Virus record (IMG/VR): IMGVR_UViG_3300031884_000111
Coordinates: 1-27,478 of that record
Length of the DNA: 27,478 nt
From: a virus
Reading direction: 5' to 3' (one strand)
The translations under genes and the position numbers were made by a program. The notes below the pieces were generated by a model. It had not been told where the DNA came from, did not search any database, and worked only from the letters and a program-made list of their open reading frames with translations. Of the stretch, positions 5,704 to 12,829 are shown in pieces (position 1 is the stretch's first letter; the number at the start of each line of letters is the position of its first letter).

Positions 5704-7985
5704 ATTTCTTTCATCTTTTTACCATTAACCTCATAAGTATTTTTTTCTTCTGAGGTTAAATCCCTTTTCTTGGCTATGCCTTCTAAAGTTCTATTTTCTT
5801 TATACAAATCATGAGCCTTGTGTTTTGCTTCTAACATCTGAGGCATATTAATTTGTATTTCAGCATAAGAGCCATTAACCATAAAAACCATATTGACATC
5901 TCGATAACCAGTATCTCCTAGTGATGGAGAATTGGGATCAAGTGTATTTCTATTTTTAACTGGTTCTCCATACTTATCTTTAAGTTTGGAAATAATTTCA
6001 TTTGAATTTTTTAGATTTTTGATTTCAAAAGTAGTTCTTAACAAATCTTTAATTTTGGATGGATCGCCATCATAATCATCAATAATTTTCTCTACAGTCC
6101 TCTGCGATCCCTTTAATGGCACAACATCAATTTCAGCACCAATTTCATCTGCAATGGTTAAATTAAGTTTGTCAAAATCATTTTTATTTTCAGCAACTTT
6201 TTTGTAAATTTCTAATAGTTCTTTTTGTTTATCTTTAGGAAGTTTTTCAATATCTTCTTTTTTAACACTTTCTTTTAGATAATCATCTGGATTAGATGGT
6301 TTAAAAGTCTTTAAAGTTATTCTTTCTTTATGTCCAGGTGCTTTAGGTGGCTCTGCTGCTGTAGGTTTATTTACTGCCTTTGGTGGCTCTGGTGGTTGTG
6401 GAATAGATTTAGCTGCCACAGTATATGGGGCTTGTGCTCGACCACCAGGCATAGTAGTGGTTGCTGCGCTACCACCTGCTCCAGATGTGAATTTTCCATC
6501 CGCATCCCTGGGATGGTCTTGTTCTATGAAAGCATCAGCTTTTGGGGTGGGGTTTGCCCAATCCCCCTTTGCAAAATAAGCATCCAATCTAGGTAAGTTT
6601 TTAAGTTCTTCTTCTGGAATTTCATATTCAGCGATTGCATCAGCATCCAATTGCATAGAACTTTGGAACATATCTGGCATTTCATTCAAATTGTCAGCAG
6701 CCCATTGAATTAAATTTGCTCTATTTTGTGGATCAATAACTGGCAGCATTGTACGAAGTACTTCAGTAACACCTTTTAGCTTAATGTCATCAACTTTGAC
6801 TTTTTCGCTTGGCGGTTCTTCCATGAGTGATTCCCACTCAGGTTTGAAAGCATTTTTCCATGAATAGAATGCTTGCTCATAGGTCATCTTGCCATATTGC
6901 TCTGGATAGGCAGATTGAATAGATTCAAATAATTCTTTATTCCAGGCTCGGTGCATTACGATCTTGTCAAAGAATCGGAACAAAGATTCCATGTCAACTC
7001 GAATGCCATCAATGTACTGGACAATGGCTTTTGCATCTTCAGTACCTTCACCAAAGCCTTGAGTAAATGCTTCATCTTTGAGTAGCATTGCAGGGACATC
7101 GGAAGCAGCAGCAATATTGGCAATGATGTTATCTCTGGCAGTTGTCATTGCAGTTGCAGTATTGGTCAAATCAATGGAGTTGATTTCTTCATCAATATCA
7201 ATTGATAGCACATTGCCAGTACCGCCTTCTTGCAAATAAGTGCGCTTAATACCAGCAGCAGTTTGCATTAAGCGATTGACAATAGACCCAGCAGGTTTTT
7301 GCTTGGCAATAATCAGACCTGACTTAAAAGTAACCAGATCATCAGTAATCATTGACTGTACAAAAGACTTTAGCGGATACAATGCCCTTTGAAACACACT
7401 TCGACCTGTATACCCGAAAGCACTAGATTGGAAAGACAGGTAGATAGGAGTGCCATTGAATACCACCACGCTACGGCTAGGATGATAAGGCTGACCAGCA
7501 GCAGTAGTATATGCAAGAGGTTTTTGAAAGTCTGGCGCATTTGGGTTCTGGTTTGTAACAATCGAACCAGCCATGTTTAATGGGTCTAACTGATTAAAAT
7601 AAATGTTGAGATCAGGAAGCTGCCAAGGATCAATAGGCTCAGTAGTAGGAATCTTATCAGCACCCACAACAATTCCACCAGCCCCATAAGTGCGATTGAT
7701 AAACATAACATCACGAATATGATTAGTAGCACCTAATTTTTCCCATTCTTTTTGAAATGCCTCGACCAACATTTCCTTTGGTTCTGCATCTACAGTAATA
7801 ATTCTGGGTTTTGAAAGAGCCAAGCGAACTGGCTTTTCAACTAATTTACCGCCTAATGGGTGATATTCCCAAATGATTTTGCATAATTCATAACCTGCCT
7901 GTGAACCTGGTTGGATATTCTCAGAACTGAGCAGGTTCATTAATTCACCACCCAGATAAGTATTATTCACCATCACATCAGACAT
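5667..7985 (-). CDS. Portal protein (DUF1073-like) with C-terminal RelA/SpoT-like domain
   Basis: 772 aa, SD AAGGA before ATG 7985. Residues 1-475 are a portal of the DUF1073/gp6-like type: GNVLSIDIDEEINSIDL, then AAASDVPAMLL, GFGEGTEDAKAIVQYIDGIR and FRFFDKIVMHR, in the usual order; its neighbours are TerL upstream and head genes downstream. Around residue 490 comes HPRDADGKFTSG, then a Pro/Ala linker (510-555). Residues about 560-770 look like a RelA/SpoT synthetase fold: K625-x3-R629-x3-K633 (LKGSQRTVEK), D647 in IKDLLRTTFEI, G693-Y694-R695-D-V-N, E709-I-Q-I, then a His-containing AKHKAHDLYKENR. These correspond to the R/K, metal-binding D, G-Y and E-x-Q positions of (p)ppGpp synthetases. 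Ordinary portals of this type end near residue 450-500, so the tail is an added domain. The portal call is firm; the RelA/SpoT call rests on motif reading only. Confidence 0.8.
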   Translation of the reverse strand: MSDVMVNNTYLGGELMNLLSSENIQPGSQAGYELCKIIWEYHPLGGKLVEKPVRLALSKPRIITVDAEPKEMLVEAFQKEWEKLGATNHIRDVMFINRTYGAGGIVVGADKIPTTEPIDPWQLPDLNIYFNQLDPLNMAGSIVTNQNPNAPDFQKPLAYTTAAGQPYHPSRSVVVFNGTPIYLSFQSSAFGYTGRSVFQRALYPLKSFVQSMITDDLVTFKSGLIIAKQKPAGSIVNRLMQTAAGIKRTYLQEGGTGNVLSIDIDEEINSIDLTNTATAMTTARDNIIANIAAASDVPAMLLKDEAFTQGFGEGTEDAKAIVQYIDGIRVDMESLFRFFDKIVMHRAWNKELFESIQSAYPEQYGKMTYEQAFYSWKNAFKPEWESLMEEPPSEKVKVDDIKLKGVTEVLRTMLPVIDPQNRANLIQWAADNLNEMPDMFQSSMQLDADAIAEYEIPEEELKNLPRLDAYFAKGDWANPTPKADAFIEQDHPRDADGKFTSGAGGSAATTTMPGGRAQAPYTVAAKSIPQPPEPPKAVNKPTAAEPPKAPGHKERITLKTFKPSNPDDYLKESVKKEDIEKLPKDKQKELLEIYKKVAENKNDFDKLNLTIADEIGAEIDVVPLKGSQRTVEKIIDDYDGDPSKIKDLLRTTFEIKNLKNSNEIISKLKDKYGEPVKNRNTLDPNSPSLGDTGYRDVNMVFMVNGSYAEIQINMPQMLEAKHKAHDLYKENRTLEGIAKKRDLTSEEKNTYEVNGKKMKEIYDAEWSKIANS

Positions 7986-7994
7986 AGTTATTCC

Positions 7995-9296
7995 TTAGTA
8001 GCCATATTTATCGCCAACACCAATGGCTAAACTATATACGAAAGCATCTAGCAAGTCATCTGCTCTTTTGTAGGCATCTTTATCGCCAATTCTAAATCCA
8101 GTTACCTGAGTTAATAGGTGATTACGACTAGCATTTTTAAATGTCATAGTCTTATCAAAAGCATAATCGCTAATCTTCATTAAGCCCTGGTGAAAGTAAC
8201 CCGATACAGAAATGGCTCTTTCATCCTTGCCTACTGAGGTTAACCCTGAGTCAATGGCATGAGTATTCCATCCTCTTGCTCTGCCTTGTTGAATCAAAAT
8301 TGATCCAGCAGCAGCATCTTCAATAAATGTACCGACAACTCCCTGCCTTGCATTAGTCAATCTAGCGAGTTCTTCTAATCTGGAAAATACACTTGGCATC
8401 CAATTTTCTAGCATTGCGCCATCAATTTGCACAATATCCCAATCCAATAAAATCAGGTTATATGGATTTTGGGTATATCGGTCTACAGCAACATAGACAA
8501 TGGCAGTACCATCATTTTCTTTACCGCCTTTGACCGCAGTATCAATGACTGCATATACACCATCGCATTTACTAGGGTAAACCACAGGTTTATTATCGAC
8601 CAGCAGCTTATCTAGGCTAAAGAATGCTTCACCTGACCAATCCACGAATTCAGCCAGGTATTCTTGCTTAAATACCATTGGATGATTTTCTCTCTCCAGC
8701 TTTTCCAATTCCTCTTTAGGTAGAAATGGATTAGTAAAGGTTGGAGCATGGTATTCAGTAAATCCATGTTCAGGCTGATTGCATATCTGCCAAAAGAAGT
8801 TGTCGCTATCAATTCCATTGGGTGTTGATGCTGTAATACAACTACCTTGATAATCGAGTAATGCTGGTTTGATAGCGGTTTGCCATACTTTAGACATATT
8901 GGGCTTGGTAAAGGCTGCTTCATCAATAAAGGCTTTATGGTATTTCCTGGATCGACCAGCCCTTTCATTTTCCAAAGTCCAGAAGTCTATGCGCCCACCA
9001 GTATAGGTTTGAATAATGCCATCAATCTTAGATGATGACTTAATCATGGGAGCTAATAGATCGGCTATTTCTCTAAAGGCTTCAGATTGGATTTTATAAT
9101 CAGGTGCGAACCACCCTATTTTTTCGCCTTGGGCTGCTCCAGCACAAGCAATGTTTTGCATCATGGCAGTTTTGCCCCATCGCCTACCGCAGCGAATAGC
9201 AAAAAATCGAGTGGAAGCATCAAAGGCTTCTTGTTGTCCCTGGTGTAAAGGGGGTAATTCTATGGGTTCTCTACCTTGTTTTGACAGGGATGCCAT
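7995..9296 (-). CDS. terL: Terminase large subunit (packaging ATPase/nuclease)
   Basis: 433 aa. N-terminal ATPase: Walker A GRRWGKT at 37-43, Walker B FIDEA at 123-127, coupling motif ITASTPNG near 154-161. C-terminal RNase H-like nuclease: acidic residues D252 (VIDTA), E326-D327 (FIEDAAAG) and D413/D414/D417 (ADDLLDAFVY). It pumps DNA into the prohead through the portal and cuts it. The start ATG lies within the end of terS (26-bp overlap) without a clear SD, so translation is probably coupled. The portal gene follows after 9 bp. No key residue is missing. Confidence 0.93.
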   Translation of the reverse strand: MASLSKQGREPIELPPLHQGQQEAFDASTRFFAIRCGRRWGKTAMMQNIACAGAAQGEKIGWFAPDYKIQSEAFREIADLLAPMIKSSSKIDGIIQTYTGGRIDFWTLENERAGRSRKYHKAFIDEAAFTKPNMSKVWQTAIKPALLDYQGSCITASTPNGIDSDNFFWQICNQPEHGFTEYHAPTFTNPFLPKEELEKLERENHPMVFKQEYLAEFVDWSGEAFFSLDKLLVDNKPVVYPSKCDGVYAVIDTAVKGGKENDGTAIVYVAVDRYTQNPYNLILLDWDIVQIDGAMLENWMPSVFSRLEELARLTNARQGVVGTFIEDAAAGSILIQQGRARGWNTHAIDSGLTSVGKDERAISVSGYFHQGLMKISDYAFDKTMTFKNASRNHLLTQVTGFRIGDKDAYKRADDLLDAFVYSLAIGVGDKYGY

Positions 9297-9723
9297 TGAC
9301 TGTCCAGTTATTGTTTTCTACATCAAATTGAACTTGATCGCCATATTTTTTAGGACACCATTTAGCTAATAGTTTTAGCCTAGTATCGACTTGTAATCTA
9401 CGATGATTAAAAGCATCAGCCACTACGACTTTAACTTTTGTTGGTTTTCCTTGATCTTCAATGGTTTCTTTTGTTTCTAAATAGCAAGGAGTATCAGCAA
9501 TCATTAGGGCTTCTTCGGCTATTGCATCAAAGCCAATCTCCCTTGCGTGTGCGATGTGTGCGGAAAATGTATTATCTTTTGCCATCCAATCATACACAGT
9601 TCTCCAGTTTGGCATTCCTTCAGATCGACAAATTGCTCTTAATGGCTCTCCATCTGACAATCTTTCAGTAATCTCATGGGCTATTTCTTCAGTAAAGGTG
9701 GATGGTCTGCCCTTTTCTTTCAT
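9271..9723 (-). CDS. terS: Terminase small subunit
   Basis: The start is ATG 9723, which overlaps the upstream stop as ATGA and has GGAAG at proper distance; an ATG 12 bp upstream lacks a site. The 150-aa product opens with KGRPSTFTEEIAHEITERLSDGEPLRAICRSEGMPNWRTVYDWM, an HTH typical of TerS that binds the packaging start site, then a helical oligomerisation part and RLQVDTRLKLLAKWCPKKYGDQVQ, a common C-terminal motif of this TerS group. Position directly before terL agrees. It recognises cos/pac and hands DNA to TerL. Confidence 0.88.
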   Translation of the reverse strand: MKEKGRPSTFTEEIAHEITERLSDGEPLRAICRSEGMPNWRTVYDWMAKDNTFSAHIAHAREIGFDAIAEEALMIADTPCYLETKETIEDQGKPTKVKVVVADAFNHRRLQVDTRLKLLAKWCPKKYGDQVQFDVENNNWTVNGIPVKTR

Positions 9724-10196
9724 AAATACTTCCATTCACCAAATAATTCTGGTTTTTTCCATGCAGCATATCTAAGCATGGCTTTTCTTTCTTCAATTTT
9801 TTCGGTGGTTGGTATATTTTTCCATTCATTGACAAGTCTAGCCATGAAATTTTTAATAATCCATACTTTTCTTTTAAATGAATCATTTTCATCTCTAAAT
9901 GGTTGATTTCCGCCTTTGGCAATATTAAGAAGTTTTCCAGATTCTTTATATTGAGCAATCATTTGTTTTTCTAGGGATTGCCAATCATTACTTATAGCAC
10001 AGGCTAATATAATCAATTCTACTGAATTTGGATTTTTTCTAATCCATTGATGTAATTTTGTATTTCGCCTTTTTGAGTCATAAATATGTTGTTTTAATCT
10101 TTTTTTTGGATCATCCGATTTTCCAATATAGATTATCTCTCCAGTTTTTTTATCTGAGAGTCCATATATTTTAGAAAATTTAACTTGTTTATCCAT
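9720..10196 (-). CDS. GIY-YIG family nuclease
   Basis: 158 aa; the N-terminal 90 residues form a GIY-YIG domain: IYG (10-12), YIG (23-25), catalytic-type R33 and H37 in KKRLKQH, and E76 in SLEKQMIAQYK. The C-terminal third is basic and has no recognised DNA-binding module. Such genes in phages are often free-standing homing endonucleases; its place just before terS, tightly overlapping it (ATGA), may instead make it part of the packaging operon. Weak SD at ATG 10196. Which role applies cannot be told from sequence. Confidence 0.8.
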   Translation of the reverse strand: MDKQVKFSKIYGLSDKKTGEIIYIGKSDDPKKRLKQHIYDSKRRNTKLHQWIRKNPNSVELIILACAISNDWQSLEKQMIAQYKESGKLLNIAKGGNQPFRDENDSFKRKVWIIKNFMARLVNEWKNIPTTEKIEERKAMLRYAAWKKPELFGEWKYL

Positions 10197-10206
10197 AATT
10201 TCTAGT

Positions 10207-10264
10207 GTCAGGTAGGCATCTTTTGGGATGTAGCGAATGCAAGGACAGTTGCACCCTACCTGAC
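10207..10264. repeat. Long inverted repeat with two internal hairpins between two nuclease genes
   Basis: Arms GTCAGGTAGG (10207-10216) and CCTACCTGAC (10255-10264) are a perfect 10-bp pair. The 38-base interior holds two more pairs: CATC/GATG (10217-10220 with 10227-10230) and TGCAA/TTGCA (10238-10242 with 10249-10253). The whole could fold as a three-way junction on either strand. Candidates: part of the cos/packaging site upstream of terS, a diverged REP-type palindrome, or a structured mRNA leader for the GIY-YIG gene. Confidence 0.6.
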
Positions 10265-10287
10265 GATTGGAATATTAGCACAAGCTA

Positions 10288-10575
10288 TTACAAAGTGTTA
10301 GTAGTAATACTGAGTTTGGTGTTAATCATGTCCAAAAGCGAATCTTCCGATGGGTAGATTTTTTCAAATGATTTTCTCCCCATTCCATGAATCCCTGCAT
10401 TCCCTCTATGATGTTCTCTACACAAGGGGATAACAGGGGCTTGGTCTCTAGGTTTGGTTCTGCGGATGTGGTGCAACTCTGCTGGTGTGCCTTCTCCATA
10501 TCCGAGGTGGTAACACAAAATGCAGCCAAATCTGGCAATTCTGTCATACATCCTTTTTTGTTCTTTATTTGCCAT
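10288..10575 (-). CDS. HNH nuclease resembling Ref (RecA-dependent nuclease) family
   Basis: 95 aa. Zinc/HNH pattern: C18-x2-C21, H35-H36 (ELHHIRR), C52-x2-HH55-56 (PLCREHHRG), H63 in GIHGMGRKSFEKIYPSEDSLL. The order HHIR...R...IPLC..HH.G..G.HG is that of the P1 Ref-type and related phage HNH nucleases that act with RecA in recombination. HNH genes next to terminases can also assist packaging in cos phages. ATG 10575 overlaps the preceding gene by 11 bp and has no clear SD, so coupling is likely. It is the last gene of the replication operon. Confidence 0.72.
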   Translation of the reverse strand: MANKEQKRMYDRIARFGCILCYHLGYGEGTPAELHHIRRTKPRDQAPVIPLCREHHRGNAGIHGMGRKSFEKIYPSEDSLLDMINTKLSITTNTL

Positions 10576-10816
10576 TTATCGCTAATGCAATATTGATTGC
10601 TTTACTTACTGCCTTCCATATTTCTTTAGGAAGTGTAATAGTAATCATGTCTGATCCCTTTAGGCTTGGGGATACTTCTACCCAATGATCCATGTACCAA
10701 GAAAAAAGGCTACCCTCTGGATTTTGGCTAAACCAGATTTGATTAGGCTTTGAGTCTACAGGATTTTGACCCCAGGGCAAAGTACCCATGTATTCAGGAT
10801 TAAAAGAATAACTCAT
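10565..10816 (-). CDS. Hypothetical 83-aa protein
   Basis: Trp/Pro-rich N-terminal part (NPEYMGTLPWGQNPVD, NQIWFSQNPEGSLFSWYMDHWVEV), then a helix (LPKEIWKAVSKAINIALAI). No recognised domain. It starts by ATGA overlap with the upstream 30-aa membrane gene and overlaps the HNH gene by 11 bp, so it belongs to the same tightly coupled operon. Confidence 0.6.
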   Translation of the reverse strand: MSYSFNPEYMGTLPWGQNPVDSKPNQIWFSQNPEGSLFSWYMDHWVEVSPSLKGSDMITITLPKEIWKAVSKAINIALAINGK

Positions 10817-10905
10817 TTCTCATTAGCTTTTCTTAATCTCAATTTAACGACAATAATCAATATTGTTAGGTACATACCAGCCAACATTCCATAAGCGAAT
10901 TCCAT
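10813..10905 (-). CDS. Small 30-aa single-span membrane protein
   Basis: ATG 10905 is preceded by AAAGGCACAAGAGAAATA. The product is a hydrophobic segment (AYGMLAGMYLTILIIVVKL) followed by a basic tail RLRKANEK. The stop overlaps the next start as ATGA. The tail coding sequence resembles the end of the 88-aa gene at 11017-11283 (both end LRKA-x-EK), as described under the junction repeat. Function unknown; small size and one membrane span are typical of phage regulators of host membrane functions. Confidence 0.6.
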   Translation of the reverse strand: MEFAYGMLAGMYLTILIIVVKLRLRKANEK

Positions 10906-10906
10906 T

Positions 10907-11039
10907 ATTTCTCTTGTGCCTTTCTTAACAAAAATGTTTACCTAAATTAAAGACAACATAAATCAATAAAACTGTTGGCAATATTATTTTCATAAACACT
11001 TCAAAAAAACTGTAATTCATTTCTCTTGTGCCTTTCTTA
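10907..11039 (-). repeat. Duplicated gene-junction sequence
   Basis: Plus-strand positions 10907-10927 and 11019-11039 are the same 21 bases (beginning ATTTCTCTTGTGCC, ending TTTCTTA). The right copy encodes the end of the 88-aa gene and supplies the ribosome-binding site of the next gene; the left copy is non-coding and serves only as leader of the 30-aa gene. A third, diverged copy (17 of 21) is at 10815-10835 at the end of the 30-aa gene. Confidence 0.7.
10925..11020 (-). CDS. Small 31-aa single-span membrane protein
   Basis: Starts by ATGA overlap with the 88-aa gene; SD AAAGG in that gene's end. Sequence: MNYSFFEVFMK, then hydrophobic IILPTVLLIYVVFNL and a short GKHFC end. One transmembrane helix predicted by eye. 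The 3' end runs into the second copy of the junction repeat. Function unknown. Confidence 0.55.
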   Translation of the reverse strand: MNYSFFEVFMKIILPTVLLIYVVFNLGKHFC

Positions 11040-11283
11040 GTAATTCATGCGCAAACTCAACAACACCTTCATCAGAAAATTCATAACTATCAAACAATTT
11101 AATTATTTCCTCATCTGTTAGTGTCTTTGCTGGATGGGTGTAGAGTGGTGTGCCGACTTTTAAAACAGTATCAGCCATTACAGGGTCAAATTGTCTTACC
11201 CCAGTTACAAAGGCTACTGGTTCATCATCCCAGACTTTAGGTCTGACTATGCTAAATGTGCCATCTTGATTATCTTTAATCAT
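11017..11283 (-). CDS. Hypothetical 88-aa phage protein with GTPLYTHP motif
   Basis: The start is ATG 11283 with leader CACGAAAGGGAAAAT, the ribosome-binding pattern repeated elsewhere in this phage. The product includes DNQDGTFSIVRPKVWDDEPVAF and GTPLYTHPAKTLTDEEI; the (V)GTPLYTHP stretch is common in short phage proteins of unknown role. The C-terminus is a helix ending LLRKAQEK. Same operon as NinB and the following small membrane genes. Confidence 0.6.
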   Translation of the reverse strand: MIKDNQDGTFSIVRPKVWDDEPVAFVTGVRQFDPVMADTVLKVGTPLYTHPAKTLTDEEIIKLFDSYEFSDEGVVEFAHELLRKAQEK

Positions 11284-11302
11284 ATTTTCCCTTTCGTGGA
11301 TT

Positions 11303-11689
11303 CTATAATACATCAATTCCTTGCTCTACTGCCCATGCCTGGATGTATTCGATCAACTCGATCATTTCAGGTACAGTTAAATCCGATGTCCTGCGAAAAA
11401 CAATATCAACACCATGTCCATCAATTGCTGGTAACATTTCTACTGGTTCTCCCCTTGCTCGGAGCCAAGCTGCTGTTAGGAGTCTTTTCCATGTCTCTAC
11501 TTCTTGTTTTTTTCCTACCCATTCTATTTTTTGGGCTATTTCTTGTATAAGCGCATGAAGTTTTGCATTTTGCTCTAAGCTGCGATTCTTAGGCTTAATC
11601 GAAACTGCATAGCCATCAGGGGCTTCTAAAATAGCTTGAATAGCATTTTTTCTGGCAACATGATGTGCCAGAATAAAGTTGCTTCTCAT
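11303..11689 (-). CDS. ninB: NinB-like recombination protein
   Basis: 128 aa from ATG 11689, which overlaps the upstream stop as ATGA; this decides against the TTG at 11701. Diagnostic segments of the NinB (Orf) family: RSLEQNAKLHALIQEIAQKIEW, WKRLLTAAWLRARGE, IDGHGVDIVFRRTSDLTVPEMIELIEYIQAWAVEQGI. In lambda, Orf/NinB binds ssDNA and SSB and can take the place of RecFOR in loading recombination functions. Here it sits in a nin-like operon with RusA, and the same phage encodes ERF, exonuclease and SSB. Confidence 0.85.
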   Translation of the reverse strand: MRSNFILAHHVARKNAIQAILEAPDGYAVSIKPKNRSLEQNAKLHALIQEIAQKIEWVGKKQEVETWKRLLTAAWLRARGEPVEMLPAIDGHGVDIVFRRTSDLTVPEMIELIEYIQAWAVEQGIDVL

Positions 11690-11835
11690 CTGCTGCCCCA
11701 AATTTGCTTTTCAAGATGAGCAATGTATTCGCTTTGGTGTTGTATGTGTTGCAATAACTTATCATACATTGACCGCCAATACTGAGCATCTTGTAAGGCT
11801 GCGCTAAGTTTCGCTTCTAGTTCTTCTCTATCCAT
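11686..11835 (-). CDS. Hypothetical 49-aa coiled-coil protein
   Basis: Begins at ATG 11835 (AGGAC SD within the overlapping end of the 52-aa gene) and ends with an ATGA overlap into ninB. The sequence DREELEAKLSAALQDAQYWRSMYDKLLQHIQHQSEYIAHLEKQ is continuous heptad-like helix (here cut to its parts: DREELEAKLSAALQD, WRSMYDKLLQHI, EYIAHLEKQ). Function unknown; perhaps a partner of a neighbour. Confidence 0.6.
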   Translation of the reverse strand: MDREELEAKLSAALQDAQYWRSMYDKLLQHIQHQSEYIAHLEKQIWGSR

Positions 11836-11975
11836 TGTCCTGGTTCTCCGCTATTACCTTTTTGAAATTGATCCTTAAAATCTGCTTCTAAAGTAAGCCA
11901 TAAATGTATTACTCTTTCGCTTCTAATGAACTGCTGAAACTTCAAAAGACCCCATTTCCTACGATAAATCAGCAT
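11817..11975 (-). CDS. Hypothetical 52-aa basic protein
   Basis: ATG 11975 with AAGG three bases upstream is chosen; a GTG at 12017 has no SD and would overlap the wHTH gene. Features: basic aromatic start MLIYRRKWGLLKFQQFIRSE, hydrophobic VIHLWLTL, and GNSGEPGQWIEKN at the end. It overlaps the next gene by 19 bp. Not recognised. Confidence 0.45.
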   Translation of the reverse strand: MLIYRRKWGLLKFQQFIRSERVIHLWLTLEADFKDQFQKGNSGEPGQWIEKN

Positions 11976-11997
11976 CTGCCTTACTGCACATTGATGT

Positions 11998-12261
11998 TTA
12001 TGCTTCTGTAAGTTCACTTACACTAACCCTTAGAGGGTGATAGTAATAAGCCCAAACACTTTTACGACCTTTGCCAGAATGATTTGCAATTAATCGCCTA
12101 GTGACATATCGTTGCTTTCTCAAATGACACAAAGCCATTGATACTTCAGGTGCTTTTAAATTGGTTTTTTGTGCCAAAACCGCTAAAGTAAATGGCATAT
12201 CTTCCGATAAAAAAACTGCCCTGACCTTGACCAGAGCATTTGAACTTTTCTTTTCCATCAT
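11998..12261 (-). CDS. Winged-helix DNA-binding protein
   Basis: 87 aa, SD AGGA before the double ATG at 12261/12258. The order of helices FTLAVLAQKTNLKAPEVSMALCHLRKQRYVTRR with a following basic wing (NHSGKGRKSVWAYYY) is a winged helix-turn-helix such as MarR/IclR-like small phage proteins have. It may regulate the operon or act in replication. It follows the alarmone-hydrolase gene after 28 bp. Confidence 0.6.
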   Translation of the reverse strand: MMEKKSSNALVKVRAVFLSEDMPFTLAVLAQKTNLKAPEVSMALCHLRKQRYVTRRLIANHSGKGRKSVWAYYYHPLRVSVSELTEA

Positions 12262-12289
12262 GTTGTCCTGTGTAATAGTTCAAAAAATA

Positions 12290-12772
12290 TTAGCACAATT
12301 CATCGCCACGCAAATAAACAATTGCTTCCATATATTTTTCGTATCTTGCCCAATCAGCCAAAGATGGATTTGCCAATCTACTCATATCGCAGTTATCTCG
12401 CAAATCAGCCAATTTAACGATTCTAGCCAATGGGTTTTTAGAGCATCGAATAATAAATGAATGGTATGACTCACCAGGTCTACGACTGACAGCATCTAAA
12501 ACAGCCAAATTTTCAGGGCTAAATCCTTCAGCCAATAAATCGTCAGAGCTAATATCGCTATCTTCTAAAACATCATGCAATACCGCAGCAATCCTGGCTT
12601 CTGGTGGTACAGACAACATTACTCTTAAAGGATGCAAAATATAAGGCTCACCTGCTTTGTCAACTTGACCAGCATGAGCACTAGCAGCTATGGCAATTGC
12701 ACGATCTAAGCTGGCAGGGATAAATCCCACATCCAACTCAATTAATCCTGCAAATGGTATCGGTTCAATCAC
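12290..12772 (-). CDS. MESH1/SpoT-like HD hydrolase (small alarmone hydrolase)
   Basis: The start is chosen as GTG 12772 (160 aa): it has AAAGG seven bases upstream, and the in-frame ATG at 12796 lies at or before the transcription start expected from the promoter at 12801-12829. HD-domain residues in the spacing of MESH1 and SpoT hydrolases: H33 (SAHAGQVDKAGEPYILHPLRV), H66-D67 (AVLHDVLEDSD), E70-D71, D123 (IVKLADLRDNCDMSRL). Human MESH1 uses H35, H61, D62, E65, D66 and D122. The family cleaves the 3'-diphosphate of (p)ppGpp, and some members cleave NADPH or related nucleotides. No synthetase domain is attached. It has its own promoter within the replication operon. Substrate is inferred, fold is well supported. 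Confidence 0.82.
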   Translation of the reverse strand: MIEPIPFAGLIELDVGFIPASLDRAIAIAASAHAGQVDKAGEPYILHPLRVMLSVPPEARIAAVLHDVLEDSDISSDDLLAEGFSPENLAVLDAVSRRPGESYHSFIIRCSKNPLARIVKLADLRDNCDMSRLANPSLADWARYEKYMEAIVYLRGDELC

Positions 12773-12800
12773 TTTATTACCTTTCGTATCCAACATAAGT

Positions 12801-12829
12801 ATTATAAGCTAAAAACCATTAAACAGCAA
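12801..12829 (-). promoter_or_regulatory. Internal promoter for the alarmone-hydrolase gene
   Basis: Minus-strand TTGCTG (12824-12829), 17-bp spacer, TATAAT (12801-12806). The -35 box lies within the end of the upstream gene. The following TAATACTTATG...ACGAAAGGTA resembles the leaders of the 15167 and 17543 genes. Confidence 0.65.

Noticed and set aside
10272-12299. Repeat ATATTAGCACAA at about 10272 and 12288
   Set aside because: Only 12 AT-rich bases, one copy partly in coding sequence, with no further structure; likely chance.
12773-12796. ATG 12796 as the start of the alarmone-hydrolase gene
   Set aside because: It has no SD and lies at or before the transcription start expected from the TTGCTG-17-TATAAT promoter; GTG 12772 has AAAGG at ideal distance.
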